Of a DNA stretch of 8,441 nucleotides, positions 1-6,049 are shown piece by piece. How positions within the stretch are numbered: the first letter of the stretch is position 1; each line of letters begins with the position of its first letter. Source of the stretch: an uncultured Chitinophagaceae bacterium (GTDB lineage: Bacteria > Bacteroidota > Bacteroidia > Chitinophagales > Chitinophagaceae); NCBI GenBank assembly GCA_937900675.1, contig CALCEA010000098.1:1-8441 (forward strand), written 5' to 3'. The notes beneath the pieces are model-generated. The model was not told the origin of the DNA. It saw only the letters and a program-made list of their open reading frames with translations, and searched no databases. A program made the position numbers and the translations under genes.

Positions 1-1006
1 CGTTAGAACTAGGTGCATTTTTTACATACCCTAATTTAGCTTCTAAACTTAAAGTAGCATGAGGTACTGCTCTTAATCTTGCTTTATCAATTAATAAGCC
101 TGTAACTCTACAAATACCATAAGTCTTATTTTCAATTCTCATTAAAGCTTTCTCTAAATGATCGATGAAAGTAATTTGACGGCTAGCCATTTGACCTAAT
201 TGCTCTCTTTCCATGCTCACACTACCATCTTCCATAGTCATGTAACGCGCGTCATCATTATCTCCACCCATCTCGTCTTTTCTAGTAATCAATCCTTGTA
301 AATACACTAATTCTTTTTTAGCAGCATCTAATTTCTTAGTGATCAAGTCTTTGAATTCCGCTAATTCAGCATCTGAATATTTTACCAAAGTTTCAGTTGA
401 TCTTTCTACTTCCTTTCTCTTTTCCATTGGAACATAACCAGGTGTATAAGGAACGCTGTTTTTAGCGTTGATCTTTGGAACTTTTACATCCTTGATTGGT
501 TCTGCAGCTTTACGAACTGGCTTTACTGGCGGAGTTGGAATAACTGGAACAGGCTTTGCAGGAGGAACATATTTCTCTACAGGCTTTACTGGAGCAACTG
601 GTTTTTTAACCGGTGCTGGAGCAGGCTTTGCAGGAGCTGCAGCTTTTTTAGCTGGAGCTGCTTTTGCAGGAGTCGCTTTTGCTGGAGCCGCTTTAACAGG
701 CGCAGTTTTTTTAGCTGGAGCTGCTTTTACAGGAGCCGCCTTCTTAGCAGGTGCTGCAACTTTTTTTGCAGGAGCCGCTTTTTTAGCTGGTACTGCTTTT
801 TTTATTGGAGCTGCTTTCTTAGCAGGTGCTGCTTTTTTTGCTGGGGCTGCCTTCTTAGCAGGAGCCGCTTTTTTTACCGGAGCTGCTTTCTTAGCAGGTG
901 CTGCCTTTTTAGCTGGCGCAGCTTTTTTCGCAGGAGCTGCTTTTTTAGCAGGTGCCGCCTTTTTTGCTGGTGTCGCTTTTTTAGGAGCTGGTTTCTTTGT
1001 AGCCAT
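1..1006 (-). CDS. DksA/TraR-like protein with long Lys/Ala/Pro repeat N-terminus (partial, 3' end beyond window)
   Basis: The ATG at 1006 opens a frame with no stop down to base 1, giving 335 residues; the C-terminus is outside. Residues 4-135 are Lys/Ala/Pro-rich with a KKAAPA-type repeat, resembling histone H1 tails. Residues 136-175 are a Pro/Val/Lys linker. From about 190 the protein becomes a normal DksA-like module: a charged helical region (about 198-290) with an acidic tip D249-N-D-D252-A, then the finger region YGICRVTG (296-303) and PHATLSLEAK (315-324). DksA binds in the RNA polymerase secondary channel and modulates initiation with ppGpp. Only C299 remains of the four zinc-ligand cysteines (CRVT and SLEA in place of the CxxC pairs), a form I recall as usual in Bacteroidota. 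The repeat tail probably binds nucleic acid through charge, which is inference. The gene starts 2 bp after the ileS stop and is probably cotranscribed with it. The family call is firm; regulatory function is not shown. Confidence 0.85.
   Translation of the reverse strand, partial: MATKKPAPKKATPAKKAAPAKKAAPAKKAAPAKKAAPAKKAAPVKKAAPAKKAAPAKKAAPAKKAAPIKKAVPAKKAAPAKKVAAPAKKAAPVKAAPAKKTAPVKAAPAKATPAKAAPAKKAAAPAKPAPAPVKKPVAPVKPVEKYVPPAKPVPVIPTPPVKPVRKAAEPIKDVKVPKINAKNSVPYTPGYVPMEKRKEVERSTETLVKYSDAELAEFKDLITKKLDAAKKELVYLQGLITRKDEMGGDNDDARYMTMEDGSVSMEREQLGQMASRQITFIDHLEKALMRIENKTYGICRVTGLLIDKARLRAVPHATLSLEAKLGYVKNAPSSN
602..766 (-). repeat. Degenerate continuation of the Lys/Ala/Pro repeat
   Basis: Residues 81-135 continue the same composition out of strict register. 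A seven-residue unit (81-87, KKVAAPA) shifts the phase by one residue, then single-lysine units such as VKAAPA and AKATPA appear, and the block ends in Ala/Pro-rich sequence with a last KK at 134-135. The edge is gradual, so the left boundary is approximate. Confidence 0.8.
767..982 (-). repeat. In-register 18-bp tandem repeat, 12 units, encoding KK-A-(A/T/V)-P-(A/V/I)
   Basis: Residues 9-80 of the DksA-like protein are exactly 12 hexapeptides without an indel, 216 bp in all. Codons differ between units: the lysine pair is AAA AAA, AAA AAG, AAG AAA or AAG AAG, and the alanines use GCA, GCG, GCT and GCC. A higher-order 72-bp (four-unit) period is visible: residues 33-48 (863-910) and 57-72 (791-838) are close to identical at the DNA level, sharing a core of over 20 bp. 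This suggests an older duplication of a four-unit block followed by mostly synonymous drift. Confidence 0.95.
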
Positions 1007-1008
1007 AA

Positions 1009-4000
1009 TTATCCTTTTTGTAAAACTGAAATCCTTAATTTTTGGTCATTTATTTCGACATCTACCCCGTCTTCTAAAGCCGGAACCCAGTCAATTTCCA
1101 ATGCCAATATTTCGCGGCAAATATAATCGGAAAATTCATTAATGGAGTCCTTCAAATCTGTGTTATCCACAATTCGGAGTAAAATCTTGTCTGTTAGCTC
1201 AAAATTGGCCTCTTTTCGGATATTTTGGACCCTATTTACCAATTCTCTAGCGTTTCCTTCCTTCAAAAGGGCCTCAGTTAGGGTAATATCCAAGGCTACC
1301 GTTAAGGCATTTTTAACTGCAACACTCCATCCAGGTATGTCCTCTGCGATAATTTCCACCTCAGATACCAATAAGTCAATTTTCTCCCCTTCAACTTCTA
1401 ATACAAAATGGCCCTCTTTTTCCAACTGACTAATTTGAGCCTGGTTCATTGATGCAATTGCTTGAGAAGCCTGTTTCATTTTAGTACCCAATTTGGCACC
1501 TAATAATTTGAAGTTAGGTTTAAGCTTTTTGCTGATCACACCCTCGGTCTCCGTGATATAATTTATTTCTTTAACATTTACCTCTGCCAAGATTAATTCT
1601 TCCATTAATTCAATCGCAGATTTCATGGAAGGATCTAATACAGGGATCAATATTTTTTGCAAAGGTTGACGCACTTTGATATTCACCTTCTTTCTGATAG
1701 ATAATACCAAAGAACAAATATCTTGAGCCATTTGCATTCTTTGCTCTAAGGCCAAATCAATTTTACTTACATCAGCTTTAGGGAAATCTGCATGGTGAAT
1801 AGAAGAAACAGCATGTCTTTTGGTAACGCCATTTAAATTTCTAAATATTTGATCACAGAAGAACGGAGCAATTGGCGCCATTAATCTTGTGATGGTTTCT
1901 AAACATTCATACAAGGTTTGATATGCAGCAATTTTATCATTGGTATAAGTACCTTTCCAAAATCTTCTTCTACATAAACGAACATACCAGTTGCTCAAAT
2001 GCTCATCCACAAAGCTTTCTATCGCACGACCTGCAATAGTTGGTTCAAAATCATCCATCGCCTGTTTGACAGTCTGAGTGAGTGTATTCAAAGAAGAAAT
2101 AATCCAACGATCAATTTCAGGTCTATCTTTTACTGGAATATAATCTTGTTCAAATTTGAATCCATCTACATTCGCATACAATACAAAGAACTGATATGTA
2201 TTATATAAAGTTCCAAAGAATTTTCTTTGTACTTCTTGTATACCTGATAAATCAAATTTTAAATTATCCCATGGTGATGCATTGGTTACTAAATACCATC
2301 TTGTAGCATCAGCACCATATTGCTCAATAGTCTCGAATGGATTCACCACATTGCCCAAACGCTTACTCATCTTGTTTCCATTCTTATCCAATACCAAACC
2401 ATTGCTCATTACTGCTTTGTACGCAACACTATCAAATAACATTACAGCCAAAGTATGTAAAGTATAAAACCAACCTCTGGTTTGGTCTACACCTTCGCAA
2501 ATAAAGTCTGCTGGGAAAGCTTGTCCCTTATCTACTAAATCTTTATTTTCAAATGGATAATGCCATTGTGCATAAGGCATCGCGCCAGAATCAAACCACA
2601 CATCCACTAAATCTGGCACACGCTTCATTGGCTTGCCTGAAGGACTTAGTAATTCTATTTGATCCACAAATGGCTTATGCAAATCCACATCCAATTTGCC
2701 GTCCACAATTTGCAAATTCACTTCTTTATTGTACCCCTTATCTTTTGCTGCAATAAATGCTGCAGTTAATTCTTCAATGGATCCAATGCAAATTTCTTCT
2801 GAAGCATCTTCTGTTCTCCATATAGGCAATGGTGTTCCCCAATATCTACTTCTAGATAAGTTCCAGTCCACCATATTCTCCAACCAATTTCCAAAACGAC
2901 CTTCACCTGTACTCTTTGGTTTCCAATTAATGGTTTTATTTAATTCCACCATTCTCTCTTTCACCGCTGTTGTTTTAATAAACCATGCATCTAATGGATA
3001 GTACAAAATGGGTTTATCTGTTCTCCAACAATGAGGATAATTGTGTTCGTATTTTTCTACTTTGAAAGCGCGATTTTCTTTTTTCAATTTCACACAGATG
3101 TCAACATTCACATCTTGAAAATCTTTTTCGTCTTTATAGTTCTTTACATATCTGCCACTGAACTCACCAACGCCATCTACAAATTTTCCTTCTCTATCTA
3201 CCAGTGTGATAATTCCTAAATTATTTTTTTGACCTACTTTATAGTCATCCGCACCAAATGCTGGAGAAGTATGAACAATACCAGTACCATCTTCTGTGGT
3301 CACAAAGTCACCTGTGATAATTTTAAAAGGATCTCCTTCAAATGTTGCAGGATCATTTGCTTCGAATGGCATTAATTGCTCGTAACGCAAATTGTTTAAT
3401 TGCGAACCCTTAAACTCTGCTAAAATTTTCCATGGCAATATTTTATCGCCTTCTGCAAAACTTTCTAAGGTTAAACCTTCTTCCTTGAAATATTTTGATA
3501 ATAAAGCCTTTGCAAGCACCACATTCACAGGCATTGCTGTGTAAGGATTATAGGTAGCAACTAATACATATTCAATAGATGGTCCAACAGTTAAACCTAA
3601 GTTAGAAGGAAGTGTCCATGGCGTAGTTGTCCATGCCATGTAATATACATCCTTATTGTTTTTGTTGACAGCTGCAGCATCAAACAAGAATTTGCTTTCA
3701 TCAGATTGAATAGCTTTAAACATCACCACTGCAGATGTATCTTTTACATCTTTATAAGTTCCAGGTTGATTTAATTCGTGTGAACTTAACCCAGTTCCAG
3801 CAGCAGGAGAATATGGTTGAATACTTACGCTTTGGTATAAATAACCTTTTTTATAAAGTGTACTTAATATCCACCATAAAGTTTCAATGTAGTTATTATC
3901 AAAAGTGATATATGGATTATTCAAATCAACCCAATAACCCATTTTATTAGTGATATCATCCCACTCTTTCTTATACCTTAATACCGCTTCTCTACATTTT

Positions 4001-4359
4001 TTATTATACTCTTCAATGGTAATCTTCTTGCCAATATCTTCTTTGGTGATACCCAATTCTTTTTCTACACCCAACTCTACTGGTAAACCATGTGTATCCC
4101 AACCGCCTTTTCTTTTTACTTGAAAACCTTGCATGGTTTTGTACCTACAAGTCATGTCTTTTAAAGTTCTAGAAATGACATGATGAATACCAGGCATTCC
4201 ATTGGCACTTGGAGGCCCCTCGTAAAACACAAAAGGCGTTTTGCCTTCTCTTAATTGAACAGATTGCTCAAAAGCTTGCTCTTTTTTCCAAGCAGCTAAA
4301 ATTTCTGCCTCAATGGTAGGCAGATGAAGTCCACTAAATTCTGGGTATTGATTACTCAT
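1009..4359 (-). CDS. ileS: Isoleucyl-tRNA synthetase, type 2 (mupirocin-insensitive class)
   Basis: Cytoplasmic class I aminoacyl-tRNA synthetase that charges tRNA-Ile with isoleucine using ATP and hydrolyses mischarged valine. The length of 1116 aa fits type 2 enzymes. The first active-site signature is G57-I-H-H60 after PPSANGMP, that is GxHH instead of HxGH. The CP1 editing domain shows T244-T-T-P-W and H363-T-S-P with D371-D372, matching the editing threonines, histidine and aspartate of the E. coli enzyme, so editing looks intact. WFDSG (588-592), EGVDQTRGWF (622-631) and K663-M-S-K-R complete the catalytic core. NWYVRLCRRRFW belongs to the anticodon-binding domain. The C-terminal region has no CxxC pairs, so the C-terminal zinc finger of type 1 enzymes is absent. 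The start at 4359 begins MSNQYPEFSGL, as in relatives, and has AAGGA 9 nt upstream. The stop at 1009 lies 2 bp before the next ATG. No T-box fits in the 62-bp leader. Confidence 0.98.
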   Translation of the reverse strand: MSNQYPEFSGLHLPTIEAEILAAWKKEQAFEQSVQLREGKTPFVFYEGPPSANGMPGIHHVISRTLKDMTCRYKTMQGFQVKRKGGWDTHGLPVELGVEKELGITKEDIGKKITIEEYNKKCREAVLRYKKEWDDITNKMGYWVDLNNPYITFDNNYIETLWWILSTLYKKGYLYQSVSIQPYSPAAGTGLSSHELNQPGTYKDVKDTSAVVMFKAIQSDESKFLFDAAAVNKNNKDVYYMAWTTTPWTLPSNLGLTVGPSIEYVLVATYNPYTAMPVNVVLAKALLSKYFKEEGLTLESFAEGDKILPWKILAEFKGSQLNNLRYEQLMPFEANDPATFEGDPFKIITGDFVTTEDGTGIVHTSPAFGADDYKVGQKNNLGIITLVDREGKFVDGVGEFSGRYVKNYKDEKDFQDVNVDICVKLKKENRAFKVEKYEHNYPHCWRTDKPILYYPLDAWFIKTTAVKERMVELNKTINWKPKSTGEGRFGNWLENMVDWNLSRSRYWGTPLPIWRTEDASEEICIGSIEELTAAFIAAKDKGYNKEVNLQIVDGKLDVDLHKPFVDQIELLSPSGKPMKRVPDLVDVWFDSGAMPYAQWHYPFENKDLVDKGQAFPADFICEGVDQTRGWFYTLHTLAVMLFDSVAYKAVMSNGLVLDKNGNKMSKRLGNVVNPFETIEQYGADATRWYLVTNASPWDNLKFDLSGIQEVQRKFFGTLYNTYQFFVLYANVDGFKFEQDYIPVKDRPEIDRWIISSLNTLTQTVKQAMDDFEPTIAGRAIESFVDEHLSNWYVRLCRRRFWKGTYTNDKIAAYQTLYECLETITRLMAPIAPFFCDQIFRNLNGVTKRHAVSSIHHADFPKADVSKIDLALEQRMQMAQDICSLVLSIRKKVNIKVRQPLQKILIPVLDPSMKSAIELMEELILAEVNVKEINYITETEGVISKKLKPNFKLLGAKLGTKMKQASQAIASMNQAQISQLEKEGHFVLEVEGEKIDLLVSEVEIIAEDIPGWSVAVKNALTVALDITLTEALLKEGNARELVNRVQNIRKEANFELTDKILLRIVDNTDLKDSINEFSDYICREILALEIDWVPALEDGVDVEINDQKLRISVLQKG
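1012..1015 (-). promoter_or_regulatory. Shine-Dalgarno-like AGGA for the DksA-like gene, inside the end of ileS
   Basis: AGGA lies 5 nt upstream of the ATG at 1006 and overlaps the last codons of ileS (Lys-Gly-stop, AAA GGA TAA). It supports the chosen start and suggests that translation of the two genes is coupled. Confidence 0.55.
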
Positions 4360-4368
4360 AAAAGGCCG

Positions 4369-4373
4369 TCCTT
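4369..4373 (-). promoter_or_regulatory. Shine-Dalgarno-like AAGGA for ileS
   Basis: AAGGA sits 9 nt upstream of the ileS ATG. The spacing is slightly long but acceptable. It is one of only two convincing Shine-Dalgarno-like sites at starts in this window and supports the 4359 start. Confidence 0.5.
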
Positions 4374-4389
4374 GCTGATTTTTAGGCCA

Positions 4390-4397
4390 CGAAGGTA
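4390..4397 (-). promoter_or_regulatory. Possible Bacteroidota-type -7 promoter element for ileS
   Basis: The minus strand reads TACCTTCG here, a 7-of-8 match to the Bacteroidota -7 consensus TAnnTTTG. It lies in the only gap large enough for a promoter (62 bp between lspA and ileS) and would give a leader of roughly 25 nt. No clear TTG-type -33 element was found at the expected distance, so this is tentative. It could drive ileS and the DksA-like gene independently of lspA. Confidence 0.35.
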
Positions 4398-4421
4398 CGA
4401 AATAAGCCTGGAAAAACTAGC

Positions 4422-5069
4422 CTATGAAAGGGATTGGGAAGAGGTATTTTCGGTTATTTCTTCCTTAAAAAAGCGATTTTGGAACACAAATAGTGATATT
4501 ACCCCTGTGCTGATGGCCATATCGGCAAAATTGAAGACCGGTCTAAAGAACTCAAACTCTTCCCCTCCCCAAATAGGGAACCATGTTGGGAAATGAGCAT
4601 CGCGGATCATGGGGAAGTAAAACATATCTACCACTCTACCGTGTAAAAATGAAGCATATCCACCCCCCTCAGGGAAAAGATGTGCAACCATCGTCGTATA
4701 AGGAACGCTAGCTTCGAAAATCAAACCATAGAACATACTATCAATTAGATTTCCAACAGCTCCTGCATAAATCAAAGACACGCAAATGATAAAACCGTTA
4801 TGGTATTTTTTTTCAATAAAACCCTTGATCAAAAAAGTACCCCAAATAACTGCCACTAATCTAAATAAAGTGAGTGCAACTTTGCCCCAATCTCCACCAA
4901 ATTTTAAACCCCAAGCCATCCCTTCATTTTCTACAAAATGTAATCTAGCCCATGATCCCACAATGGCATGTTCTTCTCCAATAAAAAAATTGAGTTTGAT
5001 ATAAAATTTGATTGCTTGGTCAATCAATAAAATAAGTAGTATAAATAAGGTTACTTTCTTTCCGTTCAT
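4422..5069 (-). CDS. lspA: Lipoprotein signal peptidase (signal peptidase II)
   Basis: Inner-membrane aspartyl protease that removes the signal peptide from diacylglyceryl-prolipoproteins. Starting at the ATG at 5069 the protein has 215 aa. The catalytic motifs are GNLID (D110) and FNFAD (N180, D183). An N-terminal IDQ (D17) and the VENEGMAWG segment (46-54) also fit the family. There are about four membrane helices, near residues 5-22, 66-83, 93-113 and 180-197. It is longer than the roughly 165-aa E. coli enzyme because of an insert between the first catalytic motif and GRVVD (144-148), plus a short polar tail; long forms are common in Bacteroidota. An upstream ATG at 5141 would add 24 residues that overlap the terC-like gene, do not look like LspA, and displace the hydrophobic N-terminal helix, so it was not used. 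The start overlaps the upstream stop as ATGA. A 62-bp gap separates it from ileS. Confidence 0.96.
   Translation of the reverse strand: MNGKKVTLFILLILLIDQAIKFYIKLNFFIGEEHAIVGSWARLHFVENEGMAWGLKFGGDWGKVALTLFRLVAVIWGTFLIKGFIEKKYHNGFIICVSLIYAGAVGNLIDSMFYGLIFEASVPYTTMVAHLFPEGGGYASFLHGRVVDMFYFPMIRDAHFPTWFPIWGGEEFEFFRPVFNFADMAISTGVISLFVFQNRFFKEEITENTSSQSLS
5066..5069 (-). other. ATGA stop-start overlap between the terC-like gene and lspA
   Basis: On the minus strand the lspA ATG (5069-5067) and the terC-like TGA (5068-5066) share two bases. With no Shine-Dalgarno sequence visible before lspA, translation probably relies on termination-reinitiation. Confidence 0.85.
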
Positions 5070-6025
5070 GATGAATGTTTTGCCGCTGCTTGCTTTTGTT
5101 TGTTGGTAAAAATAGAATATAAGATAGAACCTGTGATACAAAATACAATCACTAATAAGGATAAAATAACCTGCGTGTTTTTATCCATGATCATATTGAT
5201 ATAATGTTCTCCCAACATTTTTATTCCGATAAAAACTAAGACAATTGCAATGCCTTGTTGTAAATGTTCAAACTCATTCACTGCACCTCTTAATAAAAAG
5301 AATAATGATCTAAGGCCCAATATTGCAAAAATATTAGAAGTGTAAATAACCAAACTGCTATTAGAAATACCCATTACAGCTGGAATTGAATCTAGCGCAA
5401 ACACTAGGTCTATGGCAGCTAACAAAACTACTACCACAAAAAGACTTGTATATACTGGACGGCCATTTTGTTTGATAACAAATTTCCCATCTCCATCCCC
5501 ATTAGATAGTGGTAAGAACTTTTTCAAAAACTTATATACAGGAGAATCATGTGGATCAAAATGTTCATCGCTATTAGCAGTATACATTTTTATACCCGTA
5601 TACACTAAGAAAACACCGAAGATGTATAAGATCCATGCAAATTTTGCTACCAAAGCAACTCCTACAGTGATAAAAATAACTCTAAAGATAATAGCTGCTA
5701 AAATTCCAATGAGTAAAACTCTAGAAGTGTGTTGTTCTTTTACTTTGAAAGAATCAAATATTAAAATGAAAACAAAAATATTATCAATACTTAAACTCCA
5801 CTCCATTAAATAGCCACTCAAAAATTCCAATCCTAATTTTTGACCTTCTTCAATCCACATGAAAACAAAAAATCCTAATGCCAACAAAACCCATAAAAAA
5901 GTTTGTCTTAAAGCTTGTTTGATAGAAATAGTAGCGTTTTTCTTACTTAAAAAACCCAAATCCAAAATCAGTGCAGTTACAATCACTACACCAAAAACGC
6001 TATATACAATTTGATCTGTTGTCAT
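5066..6025 (-). CDS. TerC/Alx-family integral membrane protein (putative metal ion exporter)
   Basis: The 319-aa polytopic membrane protein has about eight or nine hydrophobic segments (roughly 6-26, 42-58, 68-90, 104-126, 128-146, 192-210, 228-246, 258-274, 286-306). The family-defining acidic membrane motifs are present: E75 followed by S-L-S-I-D81-N82 and, in the second half, A-I-D206-L-V-F-A-L-D212-S-I-P. The HTSRVLLIGILAAIIFR segment (99-115) is typical of the Alx branch. Members are linked to manganese export (Alx, MeeF/MeeY types) or tellurite resistance (TerC). This copy sits outside any ter cluster, so a metal-homeostasis role is more likely, by inference. A hydrophilic loop at about 150-192 contains an Asp/Gly-rich stretch (NGDGDGK). 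The ATG at 6025 follows the gldFG-like stop by 24 bp, too short for the yybP-ykoY manganese riboswitch that precedes some homologues. It overlaps lspA by 4 bp. Family call is strong, substrate unknown. Confidence 0.93.
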   Translation of the reverse strand: MTTDQIVYSVFGVVIVTALILDLGFLSKKNATISIKQALRQTFLWVLLALGFFVFMWIEEGQKLGLEFLSGYLMEWSLSIDNIFVFILIFDSFKVKEQHTSRVLLIGILAAIIFRVIFITVGVALVAKFAWILYIFGVFLVYTGIKMYTANSDEHFDPHDSPVYKFLKKFLPLSNGDGDGKFVIKQNGRPVYTSLFVVVVLLAAIDLVFALDSIPAVMGISNSSLVIYTSNIFAILGLRSLFFLLRGAVNEFEHLQQGIAIVLVFIGIKMLGEHYINMIMDKNTQVILSLLVIVFCITGSILYSIFTNKQKQAAAKHSS

Positions 6026-6049
6026 AGGATAAAGATAAGTTAAGAATTG

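Larger units (their letters stand above)
4360..4421 (-). other. 62-bp lspA-ileS intergenic spacer
   Basis: This is the longest non-coding stretch in the window. It holds the candidate -7 element and the ileS Shine-Dalgarno-like site. Two GGCC tetramers (4364-4367 and 4384-4387) could pair by only four bases, and I see no terminator, attenuator or T-box. Confidence 0.7.

Noticed and set aside
468..1142. Open frame on the plus strand, Ala/Gly/Phe-rich, 224 codons
   Set aside because: It is the antisense reading of the Lys/Ala/Pro repeat. Its repetitive composition follows directly from the opposite-strand codons, and it overlaps two convincing minus-strand genes.
4360..4390. Hairpin or terminator between lspA and ileS from two GGCC tetramers
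   Set aside because: Pairing is only four bases over a loop of 16 nt, with no following T-run in the direction of transcription.
4360..4421. T-box or other leader regulation of ileS
   Set aside because: The leader is too short for a T-box and no conserved T-box sequence is present.
5070..5141. Longer lspA start at 5141
   Set aside because: The extra 24 residues overlap the terC-like gene and precede a typical LspA N-terminus. The ATGA overlap start at 5069 is much more natural.
5412..5813. 133-codon plus-strand open frame
   Set aside because: It lies wholly inside the terC-like gene in antisense, has no start signal and no recognisable protein features.
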